Source: Caldilineaceae bacterium (lineage in GTDB: Bacteria; Chloroflexota; Anaerolineae; Caldilineales; Caldilineaceae). From it: a stretch of DNA of 64,000 nt. The notes beneath the pieces were generated by a model. It did not search any database. It saw nothing but the letters and a program-made list of their open reading frames with translations, and was not told the origin of the DNA. The translations under genes and the position numbers were made by a program. This document shows, in pieces, positions 1 through 8,807 of this stretch (within the stretch, counting starts at the first letter, position 1; every line of letters starts with the position of its first letter). The DNA is taken from positions 1 through 64,000 of the forward strand of contig JAJEBF010000005.1 of assembly GCA_022824025.1 (NCBI GenBank). The letters are read 5' to 3'.

Positions 1-132
1 CAGGGCGCCCAAACCTTCTGTGCCATCCGTTCCTATCTCTCTACCGCTCGCAAACACGGCCTCAATGCCATTGATGTCATCTACAATGCTTTTCTAGGCC
101 ATCCCTTCAGCCCTCCTCTACCTTCAGGCTGA
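1..132 (+). mobile_element. IS66-type transposase, C-terminal fragment (cut by window edge)
   Basis: Reading frame 1 is open from the first base and ends at a TGA at 130-132, giving 43 residues. The stretch with ARIRSY-like 'CAIRSYLSTARKHG' followed by 'NAIDVIYNAF' matches the conserved C-terminal tail of IS66-family transposases. The rest of the element lies left of the window, so whether it is intact cannot be judged. It sits directly beside a restriction endonuclease gene, which fits a region open to insertion. Seen: the tail motif; inferred: the IS family. Confidence 0.75.
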
Positions 133-154
133 GTAGTTACCCTCTTTCTTAGTC

Positions 155-961
155 CTAATCCGAAGAAACCAGGGCCACAGGCTTATCGCTATCTGACACC
201 GTGCGGTATACAGTGAAGGTGTGTTTCTCGCCAGCCGACGGATTATGAACGGTCTTGGCAACTATCTCGTTTGTTCTCAGATCGAATTCGTACCCAACCA
301 AGAGCTGTCTGGCCTCCACTCGGACTAGATTCCCCACGGCTTTCAGGCCTCCTGGAGCCTCCCAGGACGACGGCGCTACAAGTGTACGAGTGCCGGTGAA
401 ACCATGAGCAATCGCAAAAGGAGTTGGCGCGACGTACATCTTGCGGTCCCGAATCAATAGGTCTCCGTAGCTGCCGAAACCCTTCACACTCTTGTTCTGA
501 TGAATGTACTCATGATCTGCATTCAGGAAGTCGCCATGACAAAGTACAAGGTCGATTACAGGGTACTCTTGGCCTTGCTCCTCGGACTTGGGGTATCGAC
601 CGAATACATAGAAGACCTCGCGCCCGTTATGATAGCCCGTAGGAACCTTACTGTTCGCATCGTAACTGGCCTCTCGGCCTGGCCAGGCAAGCCCCTTAAC
701 CTCATATCCTTCCGCGACATTCACGAGGGTGAAGTCGGGATATGAATTCCTGCCACTCTTGTCGAAGAGGATCCCTGCGCCACGCAGCCGATTCTCAAAC
801 CAATTCTGAAAGTGAAACTCCTTGTCAGAGCGGCTCACGCGCGCAATCAGTTCCCCTTGTATGATCGCCTCAACGCAGGCGCCAAAAACCTCGAATACGC
901 TCGTCTCCTTCACCCTTTGGCCTTCCTCCACTGCCCGTTCAGGATCTGCTCTCTTACTCAC
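155..961 (-). CDS. PD-(D/E)XK type II restriction endonuclease-like protein
   Basis: A 268-residue protein with the layout of a PD-(D/E)XK nuclease: 'YPDF' (Asp76) on one strand and 'YEVKG' (Glu87, Lys89) on the next, followed by a 'SYDANSKVP...NGREVFYVFGRYP' block of the sort seen in type II restriction enzymes. It would cut DNA at a specific site in the cytoplasm, normally paired with a methyltransferase. No methyltransferase is visible here; its partner may lie left of the window or be missing. Base composition is less GC-rich than the neighbours, and an IS66 tail lies beyond its 3' end, both consistent with transfer. The exact restriction family and recognition site cannot be told. Confidence 0.65.
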   Translation of the reverse strand: MSKRADPERAVEEGQRVKETSVFEVFGACVEAIIQGELIARVSRSDKEFHFQNWFENRLRGAGILFDKSGRNSYPDFTLVNVAEGYEVKGLAWPGREASYDANSKVPTGYHNGREVFYVFGRYPKSEEQGQEYPVIDLVLCHGDFLNADHEYIHQNKSVKGFGSYGDLLIRDRKMYVAPTPFAIAHGFTGTRTLVAPSSWEAPGGLKAVGNLVRVEARQLLVGYEFDLRTNEIVAKTVHNPSAGEKHTFTVYRTVSDSDKPVALVSSD

Positions 962-1088
962 AGATCAGCCCAACCGCGACGCCCACCCAAGCCCTGCTCA
1001 CCCTCTCAGTACCATCCACTCGGTAGGTACTCCTGGAGACCATTACGAACCACGTAACGTCTCGCATTCTACCCGCGGCATCCACGCG

Positions 1089-1130
1089 CCACTGACCACT
1101 GACCACTATCCACTATCCACTGACCACTGC
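1089..1130. repeat. Tandem heptamer repeat (CCACTGA-type), copy 1
   Basis: Six consecutive heptamers, each beginning CCACT and ending GA, AT or GC, fill this stretch downstream of ruvB. The same heptamer array occurs four more times in the window, always in spacers next to a gene's 3' end. The rest of the 962-1149 spacer shows no gene. Confidence 0.85.
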
Positions 1131-1149
1131 TTTCCGCCGCCAACGCCCC

Positions 1150-2229
1150 TCACTCCTCAAACAGACTCCGCTGCCCCGGAGACTCCGGATAGGCCGCGCC
1201 AATGTGTTCGTATGCCGCCTTCGTGGCCACGCGGCCCCGCGGCGTACGGTCCAGAAACCCCAACTGAAGAAGATAGGGCTCCACCACATCCATGATCGTG
1301 TCATCCTCTTCACTGATGCTCGCCGCCAGCGTCCCCAGCCCCACGGGCCCTCCGCTGAACTTGCTCACGATCGCATCCACCACCCGCCGGTCCAGATCGT
1401 CCAGACCCAAATGATCGATCTCATGCACGGCCAGCGCTTCCTGGGCCAGGGCCAGTGTGATCGCCCCATCCCCCCGCACCTGGGCGTAGTCGCGCACCCG
1501 CCGCAGCAACCGTAACGCCACCCGCGGCGTGCCCCGAGAGCGTCGCGCAATCTCGGTCGCGCCCGCGCCGTCAATCGGCGTCTCCAGCATCGTCGCCCCG
1601 CGCATAATGATCGTCTCCAAGGATTCCCTGCTGTAAAAATCAAAACGCTCCACCACACCGAACCGGGCGCGCAGCGGAGCCGTCATCAGCGCCAATCGCG
1701 TCGTCGCGCCGATGACCGTAAACCGCGGCAATTTCAACCGAATGCTGCGCGCGCTCGGCCCGCTCCCCACCGTGATGTCCAGCACAAAATCCTCCATCGC
1801 CGGATACAGGATCTCCTCGACCACACGGCCCAATCGGTGGATCTCATCGACAAAGAGGATATCCCCGCTTCGCAGATTCGTCAGAATCGCCGCCAGATCC
1901 CCCGCCTTCTCGATCGCCGGCCCTGAAGTCGGCTTGAGATTGCCCTGCATCTCGTGCGCAAGAATGTGGCTCAGCGTTGTCTTCCCCAGCCCCGGCGGGC
2001 CGTACAGGAGAACGTGATCAAGCGCCTCGCCGCGCTGACGCGCCGCCTGCACCAGAATGCGCATCTTCTCACGCATCCTCTCCTGCCCGACCATCTCGTC
2101 CAGGCTTTTCGGCCGCAGGGCATAGTCGACCCCGCCATCCTCCGCCTGCCTCTCGCCCGAAATCTCCCGCCTCTTCAGACCCGAATCAGGTCGTCCGTCG
2201 CCTCGCGTCACGCTGCGTTCATCAGCCAT
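1150..2229 (-). CDS. ruvB: Holliday junction branch migration helicase subunit RuvB
   Basis: A 359-residue AAA+ ATPase. RuvB hexamers drive branch migration of Holliday junctions together with RuvA, before RuvC cuts. Seen: the N-terminal '[13 protein letters not shown]' box near residue 40, Walker A 'GPPGLGKTT' (77-85), Walker B 'LFVDEI' (125-130) and sensor 'GATTR', then the winged-helix end with '[16 protein letters not shown]'. Length is normal for the family with an N-terminal extension of about 30 residues. Neither ruvA nor ruvC is adjacent. The gene is divergent from the zinc-finger gene at 2429, and a plausible extended -10 promoter lies about 45 bases upstream of the start. Confidence 0.97.
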   Translation of the reverse strand: MADERSVTRGDGRPDSGLKRREISGERQAEDGGVDYALRPKSLDEMVGQERMREKMRILVQAARQRGEALDHVLLYGPPGLGKTTLSHILAHEMQGNLKPTSGPAIEKAGDLAAILTNLRSGDILFVDEIHRLGRVVEEILYPAMEDFVLDITVGSGPSARSIRLKLPRFTVIGATTRLALMTAPLRARFGVVERFDFYSRESLETIIMRGATMLETPIDGAGATEIARRSRGTPRVALRLLRRVRDYAQVRGDGAITLALAQEALAVHEIDHLGLDDLDRRVVDAIVSKFSGGPVGLGTLAASISEEDDTIMDVVEPYLLQLGFLDRTPRGRVATKAAYEHIGAAYPESPGQRSLFEE

Positions 2230-2271
2230 GCTCGTTTCCAGTCACTACCAAAGAACGATTGTGCTACGAAT

Positions 2272-2299
2272 AGTATACCAGAGCGCAAATGGGAGCAAA
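2272..2299 (-). promoter_or_regulatory. Candidate sigma-70 promoter for ruvB
   Basis: On the minus strand a TTTGCT-like -35 (2294-2299), a 16-base spacer and a TATACT -10 (2272-2277) preceded by TGG (extended -10) lie about 45 bases ahead of the ruvB ATG. Prediction from sequence only. Confidence 0.5.
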
Positions 2300-2339
2300 C
2301 ACGCCCAAAAACAACCCCGTGCCTTCTGTGCTCAACCTC

Positions 2340-2368
2340 TTGACGTAACATGCAAAAACTGCTATAAC
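2340..2368 (+). promoter_or_regulatory. Candidate sigma-70 promoter for the DksA/TraR gene
   Basis: TTGACG (2340-2345), exactly 17 bases, then TATAAC (2363-2368), about 60 bases before the ATG at 2429. Close to consensus in both boxes and in an AT-rich patch of an otherwise GC-rich region. Confidence 0.65.
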
Positions 2369-2428
2369 ATTTCCCACATTTTCTACTCTGTCTGTTTCTA
2401 CCTTTTCTGCGAATGATGAGGAACCGTC

Positions 2429-2806
2429 ATGGCCAAGAAGTCAACCAAAGATCGCAAAAGATTACTGACCAACCTGGATCAGGTGAACGCGGAACTCGAA
2501 CACCTGCGCACGATGATGCAAGGTGAAGTGGATGTTGAGCTGGACGAAGGCGATACCGAAATCGTCGAACGTGAAAAAACCGCAGCCCTGATCGTCGTGC
2601 TCGAACGTCGCCAGCGTGACATTGAACACGCCCTGCGCGTGATCGACTTGGGCCAATACGGCGTCTGCGAACGGTGCGGCGCTCAGATCCCCCCGGCCCG
2701 CCTTGAGGTTAAACCGGACGCAACATTGTGCTTGGACTGCCAGAGAGAAATTGAAGCGATTAACCGCCGCGGCCGCATCACCCGCGCCGCCTCCTCCCGG
2801 TGGTAG
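2429..2806 (+). CDS. DksA/TraR-family C4 zinc-finger protein
   Basis: A 125-residue protein: an acidic, helical N-terminal half (residues 1-75, likely coiled coil) followed by a C4 zinc finger with Cys80, Cys83, Cys101 and Cys104 ('CERCG' and 'CLDC'). This is the DksA/TraR architecture, whose members enter the RNA polymerase secondary channel and modulate promoter opening, often with ppGpp. The start is set by a GAGG ribosome site 6-7 bases before ATG. It has its own promoter and is followed by upp in the same direction. Whether it is a true DksA functional equivalent is not known; the Asp pair at the DksA coiled-coil tip is not clearly present. Confidence 0.88.
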   Translation: MAKKSTKDRKRLLTNLDQVNAELEHLRTMMQGEVDVELDEGDTEIVEREKTAALIVVLERRQRDIEHALRVIDLGQYGVCERCGAQIPPARLEVKPDATLCLDCQREIEAINRRGRITRAASSRW

Positions 2807-2859
2807 CAACAGGCCGCCGGGAGAACGACCGAGTTAAAACGACCGAGCAAGGAACCTGA

Positions 2860-3516
2860 ATGACGGACAACCTGGTTGTATCCGGCCACCCACTGGTGGA
2901 ACACAAAATAACGCAGCTTCGCGACACAACGACAGACTTTCGCCAGTTTCGGTCTATCGTCGCCGAACTGTCCATGATCCTGGCCTATGAAGCCACCGCC
3001 GACCTGGACACAAAATCCGTCGAAGTGCAGACACCGCTCACCACGACCTCCGGCAGCAAATTCGACGAACGCGTCGGCCTGGTCCCAATCTTACGCGCCG
3101 GCCTCGGCATGGTAGACGGTATGCTCAGCCTCATTCCGCAGGCCGAAGTCTGGCACCTGGGCTTCTATCGCGATGAGGAAACGCTGCAACCGGTAATTTA
3201 CTACAATAAACTCCCCGAAGATCTCTCCACCCACACCTGTTTCATACTCGACCCCATGCTCGCCACCGGAGGCTCTGCCCTCGCGGCCGTCGACATCCTA
3301 AAGCAACGCGGCGTCACCCGCGTAAAGTTTGTCGGCCTCCTCGCCGCGCCCGAAGGAATCGCCGCCCTGCAGGGCGCCCACAACGATATTTCCATCCACG
3401 TGGCAGCCGTCGATGAACGCCTGACCAATGCCGCCGATGCCCCCGCCGGGTTCCCCCCCGGCTTCATCTGGCCCGGCTTGGGCGACGCTGGTGACAGGCA
3501 GTTCGGAACCAGATAG
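2860..3516 (+). CDS. upp: Uracil phosphoribosyltransferase
   Basis: A 218-residue cytoplasmic enzyme of pyrimidine salvage: uracil + PRPP gives UMP + pyrophosphate. Seen: the N-terminal '[13 protein letters not shown]' box, 'PILRAGLGM' (77-84), the PRPP-binding loop 'DPMLATGGS' (131-139), and the C-terminal '[13 protein letters not shown]' motif that binds uracil. Length is standard. It follows the zinc-finger gene by about 50 bases, so the two may be cotranscribed. It converges with the fucosidase gene; no clear terminator is seen between them. Confidence 0.97.
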   Translation: MTDNLVVSGHPLVEHKITQLRDTTTDFRQFRSIVAELSMILAYEATADLDTKSVEVQTPLTTTSGSKFDERVGLVPILRAGLGMVDGMLSLIPQAEVWHLGFYRDEETLQPVIYYNKLPEDLSTHTCFILDPMLATGGSALAAVDILKQRGVTRVKFVGLLAAPEGIAALQGAHNDISIHVAAVDERLTNAADAPAGFPPGFIWPGLGDAGDRQFGTR

Positions 3517-3568
3517 GCCGTCCGCGAATCCAACAGATTGACCGTCGCCCAGGCCGCAGCGCGCCCGG

Positions 3569-4933
3569 CTAACGCAGCGCAATCACCGTAACCGCCTCAT
3601 CGCGCGCGCCGGCCGGGCCGCTGATGACGACCTCATCCCCGCTGCCGTCAATAGCCAGCGCCTCGCCGCCCGCCAGCAGCCGCGCAGACTGCGCCTGCAC
3701 CCCTTCTACCCGTATCCGTCCGTCGGCAGGCCATTCGTAAATGTGGAGGTAGACCACCCCATCCTTGCTCGTCGACCGCAGGTCCTCCCGTCCTTGGATC
3801 GGACCCGGCGCCGTGCCGTAAATCGCCTCGCCGTTCGCCTCCAGCCAGCGTCCCACCGCCTCCAGCCGCTCTACACTCGGCTGCGGAATCACCCCCGCGC
3901 CGGTCGGGCCTACATTCAGAAGGTAGTTGCCCCCCTTGCTGACAATGTCCACCAGCTTCCGAATCAGGTCGCCGCTCGACTTCCAATTGTGATCGTTTAG
4001 CTTGTACGACCAGCTGTCGTTGATCGTAGCCGGCGTCTCCCAGTCCAGGTCCAGAACCTCCTCCGGTATTCGGTTGTCTCCCGCCGTGGCATAGTCCCCA
4101 AGAGCATTGCCCAACCGGCCGCACACAAGGCAGTCCGGCTGCAACTCGTTGCACAGCGCCAGCAGCGAACGGCTCTGCCGCTCCGAAATTCCCTTCGGCG
4201 TATCAAACCAGATAATGCCGATCGGCCCGTAGTTGGTCAGAAGCTCCCGCACGTGCGGCTTCACATACTCCTCGATATACCCGTCAAAATCCTTCTCCGC
4301 AGGGTCAAAATCCCAATCGTTGCCGTCGCCGTCCGGGTGATGCCAGTCCTGCGTCTGAGAGTAATAGAATCCCAACTTGATATCCTGCGCCGCGCACGCC
4401 TCCGCAAGCTCTTTCAGAACATCCCGCTTGAACGGCGTCGCATCCACCATGTCGTAGTCCGTAACCGCAGAGTCGAACAGACAGAAGCCGTCATGGTGTT
4501 TCGACGTGATCACCAGGTACTTCTGCCCGGCCCGCTTCGCCAGCGCAACCCACGCCTCCGCGTCAAATTCGACAGGATTGAACTGCCCCGCCAGCTGCTC
4601 ATATTCCCCAACCGGAATCTCCGCCCGGTACATAAGCCACTCGGCGATGCCCGGCCACTCGCGCCCCTTCCACACGCCGGCCGGAATCGAGTAAAGCCCC
4701 CAATGGATAAAAAGCCCGAACTTCGCCTCGCGCCACCAATCCAGGCGCGGATCGCTGCGCGCGCCGGGCCGCTGGCTCCTGTCCGGCTCCACATCCGGAC
4801 GCGTGACCTCAAAATCATAGCCCCGCCGCAGAAGCAGCAGAGCCATGTCCTCCATCGACTCATTCTCCTCCGCGGCCACCCGCTCTATCCGTTCCGCAAA
4901 CGTCGAGGGGATGTCTATTTTAATCTCTGGCAC
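3569..4933 (-). CDS. GH29 alpha-L-fucosidase with an RHH-like N-terminal segment
   Basis: A retaining alpha-L-fucosidase of family GH29, 454 residues. Seen: 'KFGLFIHWGLYS', 'YLVITSKHHDGFCLFDS', 'FYYSQTQDWH', and the nucleophile Asp in 'GIIWFDTP' (about residue 244). The GTG at 4931-4933 is preferred because AGGAGG (complement of 4940-4945) stands 6 bases before it; an ATG ten codons further out has no such site. There is no signal peptide, so the enzyme is probably cytoplasmic and acts on imported fucosides. Odd: residues 1-45 ('EIKIDIP', then two helices) resemble a ribbon-helix-helix fold. It is last in a minus-strand operon whose importer genes have been deleted. Confidence 0.92.
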   Translation of the reverse strand: MPEIKIDIPSTFAERIERVAAEENESMEDMALLLLRRGYDFEVTRPDVEPDRSQRPGARSDPRLDWWREAKFGLFIHWGLYSIPAGVWKGREWPGIAEWLMYRAEIPVGEYEQLAGQFNPVEFDAEAWVALAKRAGQKYLVITSKHHDGFCLFDSAVTDYDMVDATPFKRDVLKELAEACAAQDIKLGFYYSQTQDWHHPDGDGNDWDFDPAEKDFDGYIEEYVKPHVRELLTNYGPIGIIWFDTPKGISERQSRSLLALCNELQPDCLVCGRLGNALGDYATAGDNRIPEEVLDLDWETPATINDSWSYKLNDHNWKSSGDLIRKLVDIVSKGGNYLLNVGPTGAGVIPQPSVERLEAVGRWLEANGEAIYGTAPGPIQGREDLRSTSKDGVVYLHIYEWPADGRIRVEGVQAQSARLLAGGEALAIDGSGDEVVISGPAGARDEAVTVIALR

Positions 4934-5028
4934 AGCTCTCCTCCTGAAAATGGCATCCAACATCTACCAGCGCGCGGCCTCGTCATCCAACATGCGGCAG
5001 CCGGCCCCCTACCCCCTGTCCACCGCCC

Positions 5029-5205
5029 TCACGTCTTGATTCCCGACAAGATCACCCCGCGAATCATCAACTTCTGCGCAAAAGAGAAAACGAAAATCAT
5101 CGGAATCACCATCAAGAATGACATCGCCATCATGTAGGGAATCTGCGTATTGTAGAGCCTTTTGAAAAACTGGCGCATCAGGAAAATGTTGAAAGCGCCG
5201 CCGCT
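5029..5205 (-). pseudogene. Carbohydrate ABC permease (MalG type), C-terminal remnant
   Basis: On the minus strand a frame reads 'SGGAFNIFLMRQFFKRLYN', then 'PYMMAMSFLMVIPMIFVF' and ends 'RGVILSGIKT', with the stop at 5029-5031. These are the 'FLMRQFF' box and the last membrane helix plus C-terminus of MalG-type sugar permeases; the bulk of the gene, including the EAA loop, is absent. Its 5' end runs straight into the start of a binding-protein gene in another frame, marking a deletion junction near 5190-5205. Upstream of the fucosidase on the same strand. Confidence 0.8.
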
Positions 5206-5261
5206 TTGAGCAACCCGCGCCGACTGATCTCTTTCTCACCCTGCAGTTCTTCAAAGAACAT
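5178..5261 (-). pseudogene. Solute-binding protein, N-terminal remnant with Tat motif
   Basis: A 27-codon frame starts at ATG 5261-5259, behind a strong AAGGAGGG ribosome site (complement of about 5266-5273). It encodes 'GEKEISRRGLLKAAAL', a twin-arginine export motif with the beginning of the hydrophobic core, then falls into a TGA after joining the permease tail out of frame. This is how binding proteins of sugar ABC importers begin, so the open frame is the leftover start of a lost gene. It proves the region was once binding protein-permease-permease-fucosidase. Confidence 0.75.
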
Positions 5262-5569
5262 CCGTCCCTCCTTAGTGTGTGTCACCCTGCAAAATACGGC
5301 TATATGAAAAATGTGTGGAACCAAACCAAATTTTGGGATTCTTCAGAAATGATGGTATGCCATTATGGCAAACTCAACTCTCTGCACCAAATCTGGACAG
5401 TTGCCGGGCGGATATCCCACCGCCGACCCCGCTACTCCGCCCGAATCAAATACCGGCCCAGGACCCGACCGGGGGCTGACCCGCCCCCAGTCTGCCCGCA
5501 TAACCGGAAACATGCTTTCGCAATCTGCCATCCGCGAGGCACCCATCATCCATACCGAAAGGACCTGCA
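5262..5569. other. Divergent intergenic region
   Basis: About 308 bases between the remnant importer (minus) and the Gfo/Idh/MocA gene (plus). No gene is seen. It holds the strong ribosome site of the lost binding protein, an AT-richer patch at 5290-5370 suited to promoters, and a 13-base palindrome at 5358-5370. Confidence 0.6.
5358..5370. promoter_or_regulatory. Candidate operator palindrome
   Basis: TGCCATTATGGCA is a perfect palindrome around a central T, located between two divergent sugar-metabolism units. The size and symmetry fit a LacI- or GntR-type regulator site, but no regulator gene is nearby and no second copy was found. Confidence 0.35.
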
Positions 5570-6628
5570 ATGAGCACTCTGAAAGTTGGCCTCGTCGGCG
5601 TCGGCGGCATCTCCCGCACCCACATGCCCGGCTGGGCCGCCTCCGATGAAGCCGAAGTCGTCGCCGGCAGCGACATCAGCCCCGAAGCGCTTGAAGAATG
5701 GGGCGCGCTCCACAATATCTCAAAGCTGACAACCAACGCCGACGAACTCTTCTCCGACCCCGACATCGATATCATCGATCTCTGCGTGCCCAACATGTAC
5801 CACGCGCCTCTGGCCATCGCCGCCCTCGAAGCCGGTAAACACGTGATCTGCGAAAAGCCGCTCGCGCCCACCCCCCAGGACATCAAAGAAATGATCGAGG
5901 CACGCGACAAATCCGGCAAACTGCTCATGACCGCGCAACACTTTCGCTTCGCCGGCGTTTCGCAAGCCATGAAAGCCGAAATCGAGACCGGCGCCCTCGG
6001 CGAAGTCTACCATGCCCGCGGCTGGATGCTGCGCCGCAACGGCCTCATCCCCACCCCTACCTTCATCGAGAAAAAACACAGCGGCGGCGGACCCTGCATC
6101 GACATCGGTGTCCACATCCTCGACCTGACTCTCTGGCTGATGGGCAATCCCCGTCCCGTCACAGTCTCCGGCGTCGCCGACGCACGCCTCGCCCACCTTC
6201 CCGGCGCATTCGCCACCTGGCAGGAGGCTCTGATCCCCAACTCGTTCGACGTCGAGGACTACGCCGTCGCCTTCGTGCGCTTCGACACCGGAGCCACACT
6301 CGTGCTGGAGGTCAGCTGGCTCCTCCACCATGACATCCGCGGCGAGGACATGCAATCCTGGATCTACGGCGAGGACGGCGGCTGCCACTGGCCCTCCGCC
6401 CAGTTCCTCGACACGAACTACACCACCCGCCAGTTCAACAACCGCACCCTCCAACTCATCCAGGACAAGATGGAACCCCACGCGCTCGAATGCGTCGAGT
6501 TCGCCAAGGCCGTCGCCGCCGGCGCGCCCTCCCCTGTGCCCGCAGAGCAGTCCCTGCAGGTGCTCGCCATTCTCGACGGCATCTACCGCAGCCAGGCCGA
6601 AGGCCGCGAAGTGTCCATCGAACTCTGA
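5570..6628 (+). CDS. Gfo/Idh/MocA family NAD(P)-dependent oxidoreductase
   Basis: A 352-residue sugar or sugar-acid dehydrogenase. Seen: the N-terminal Rossmann loop 'VGLVGVGGISRTH', the family lysine motif 'CEKPLAPTPQD' near residue 104, and the C-terminal alpha/beta domain with 'GGGPCIDIGVHILDLTLWLMG', the stretch that carries the catalytic Asp/His pair. An ATG follows AAAGGA. The next gene is an SMP-30-type lactonase, so the pair could oxidise a sugar to a lactone and open it. The substrate cannot be read from sequence. Confidence 0.9.
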   Translation: MSTLKVGLVGVGGISRTHMPGWAASDEAEVVAGSDISPEALEEWGALHNISKLTTNADELFSDPDIDIIDLCVPNMYHAPLAIAALEAGKHVICEKPLAPTPQDIKEMIEARDKSGKLLMTAQHFRFAGVSQAMKAEIETGALGEVYHARGWMLRRNGLIPTPTFIEKKHSGGGPCIDIGVHILDLTLWLMGNPRPVTVSGVADARLAHLPGAFATWQEALIPNSFDVEDYAVAFVRFDTGATLVLEVSWLLHHDIRGEDMQSWIYGEDGGCHWPSAQFLDTNYTTRQFNNRTLQLIQDKMEPHALECVEFAKAVAAGAPSPVPAEQSLQVLAILDGIYRSQAEGREVSIEL

Positions 6629-6736
6629 GAAACCTGTGCCTCAGCGAAGGCCGCCCCCTGCCCTCCGCCTGAGTCGCCAATCCCAAGGCTGGGCCGGGCG
6701 CCGAACTCCGCCTTCCGGCATCCGAAGGAGAAACGC

Positions 6737-7600
6737 ATGATCATCGAACAAATCGCCGACTACGCCTGCGAAACCGGTGAAGGCCCGCTCTGGCATCCGG
6801 ACGAAGAGCGCCTCTACTGGCTTGACATCCCGCCAGGCAAACTCTATCGCTACGACCCGTCCACCGGCGCGCACGGCCTCGTTCTCGACGCCGGCGAAGC
6901 CATCGGCGGCTTCACCATCCAGGAAGACGGCGCCCTGCTCCTCTTCATGGCCCGCGGCCGCATCGCCCTCTGGCGCGAAGGCCAGCCCCTCACAAACCTT
7001 GTCGACGAGATCCCCGCCGAACGCGAAGGACGCTTCAACGACGTGATCGCCGACCCCGCCGGGCGCGTCTTCTGCGGCACAATGCCCCGCGGCGCCAGCA
7101 GCGGCGTCCTCTACCGCCTGGATACCGACGGCAGCATGGTCATCGTCATCGAAGACGCCGGGACCTCCAACGGCATGGGCTTTACGCAGGACCTCAAAAC
7201 CTTCTACCACACCAATACCAGGCAGGGGATCTCCCGCTACGACTACGACGTCGACACCGGGCAGATAAGCAACCCGGAGTTCGTCGTCCGTGAAGGCGCC
7301 GCCTCCAACGGCCGTCCCGACGGCATGACCATGGACGCGGCCAACTGCTTCTGGTCCGCCCGCTGGGACGGCTACGCCCTCGTCCACCACATGCCCAACG
7401 GCCGCGAAATCCAGCGCATCAACTTCCCCGTGCCCAAAGTGTCCAGCGCCACCTTCGGCGGCCAGGACTATACCGACCTCTACGTCACAACCGCCGGCGG
7501 CCACATCAAGGAGACCGACGGCCCGCAGGCCGGCACGCTGTACCGCCTCCGCTTGGGCGTACAGGGCAAGCCGCCCTTCCGCTCCAATATAAACATCTGA
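6737..7600 (+). CDS. SMP-30/gluconolactonase/LRE-family protein
   Basis: A 287-residue six-bladed beta-propeller lactonase. Seen: the divalent-metal ligands typical of the family: Glu in 'GEGPLWH' near residue 15, Asn in 'SNGMGFT' and Asp in 'RPDGMTMD'; also 'EGRFNDVIADPAGR'. Such enzymes hydrolyse aldonolactones to the acids. No signal peptide, so cytoplasmic. The ATG follows AAGGAGAA. It lies between two Gfo/Idh/MocA genes on one strand, which supports a sugar oxidation route of dehydrogenase, lactonase and further steps. Confidence 0.9.
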   Translation: MIIEQIADYACETGEGPLWHPDEERLYWLDIPPGKLYRYDPSTGAHGLVLDAGEAIGGFTIQEDGALLLFMARGRIALWREGQPLTNLVDEIPAEREGRFNDVIADPAGRVFCGTMPRGASSGVLYRLDTDGSMVIVIEDAGTSNGMGFTQDLKTFYHTNTRQGISRYDYDVDTGQISNPEFVVREGAASNGRPDGMTMDAANCFWSARWDGYALVHHMPNGREIQRINFPVPKVSSATFGGQDYTDLYVTTAGGHIKETDGPQAGTLYRLRLGVQGKPPFRSNINI

Positions 7601-7721
7601 ACGCGGGGTTTCACTCCCATTCGTCCTGATTCGGCGTCCGGCGCGGCAGACTTGCTTCTTGGATTCCGCCCCGGTCGCTCTCCGGAAACAACCAAAGACT
7701 GCTCCCTTGAAAGGAACTGCA

Positions 7722-8774
7722 ATGACTTCCAAATCGAACTACCGCGTCGGCATCATCGGCTGTGGACGCCCATGGCGCACGGAAGAGGCCACCGGTTTCG
7801 GCATGGCCCACCGCCATGCCATGGGCTATGCTGCCACAGGGCAAACCCAGCTGATTGCCCTATCCGACATCAGCCGCGAAAACGCGCTGGCGTTCCAGGA
7901 AACACACGGCGGGGACACCATCTTCGAGGACTACCGCCAGATGCTCGCCGAAGCCGACCTCGACATCGTCTCCGTCTGTGTCTGGCCCCATCTGCACGGA
8001 GAGATGGTCATCGCCGCCGCCGAGGCCGGCGCAAAGGCCGTCCACTGCGAAAAGCCCATGGCGCCCACCTACGGCGAGGCCAAACGCATGGTCGAAGTCT
8101 GTGAACAAAACGGCGTCCAACTCACCTTCAACCACCAGCGCCGCTTTGCGCCGCCAATCTGCGCCGCGCGCAATCTGGCGCAAGAAGGCGCCATCGGCGC
8201 ATTGCAGCGCGTGGAATGCTACTGCCCCAACATGAATGACTGGGGCACGCACTGGTTCGACATCATGCACTTCTGCAACCAGGAATCGCCTGCAGAATGG
8301 GTGCTGGGTCAAATCGACTTCACTGAGACCATTGACGTATACGGGGTCGCCCACGAGAACCAGGGCATCAGCCAGGTACACTTCCAAAATGGTGTCGAAG
8401 GGCTGCTGATGACCACCCAGGATATCTTCAAAACACCCTTCGGCATTCGTCTGCTGGGCAGCGAGGGCATCATCGAGCTGAGCATGCGCCCCGACGAAGG
8501 ACTGCGCCTCTTTAGCCCCCAAACCTCCGGCTGGGAGCACCGTAAAGAGGCCGGCTCCATCCACGATATGGACGCTGTCGGCAGGGGCATCGCCGACCTG
8601 ATCGACGCCCTGCGCGACGGACGCGAGCCGGAAATGTCCGCCCGCCGCGCACTGCGCAACGCAGAACTCACTTTCGCGACCTACGAATCCAGCCGAATTC
8701 GCGGCCGCGTTGACCTGCCCCTGGAAATTGACGACTCGCCTCTCTTGAGTATGCTGGCCGGAGCCGAAGCGTGA
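7722..8774 (+). CDS. Gfo/Idh/MocA family oxidoreductase
   Basis: A 350-residue member of the same superfamily as the gene at 5570 but clearly divergent. Seen: 'YRVGIIGCGRPW' (nucleotide loop), 'HCEKPMAPTYGEAK' (family lysine motif) and 'WGTHWFDIMHF' in the substrate domain. The ATG at 7722 is chosen because GAAAGGAA stands just ahead of it; an upstream in-frame ATG at 7659 has no site. Third gene in a run with the lactonase. A promoter after it (8808) separates it from the importer operon. Confidence 0.9.
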   Translation: MTSKSNYRVGIIGCGRPWRTEEATGFGMAHRHAMGYAATGQTQLIALSDISRENALAFQETHGGDTIFEDYRQMLAEADLDIVSVCVWPHLHGEMVIAAAEAGAKAVHCEKPMAPTYGEAKRMVEVCEQNGVQLTFNHQRRFAPPICAARNLAQEGAIGALQRVECYCPNMNDWGTHWFDIMHFCNQESPAEWVLGQIDFTETIDVYGVAHENQGISQVHFQNGVEGLLMTTQDIFKTPFGIRLLGSEGIIELSMRPDEGLRLFSPQTSGWEHRKEAGSIHDMDAVGRGIADLIDALRDGREPEMSARRALRNAELTFATYESSRIRGRVDLPLEIDDSPLLSMLAGAEA

Positions 8775-8807
8775 GCGCCGCACTTCGAATCGCGTCAAAG
8801 CCAAAAT

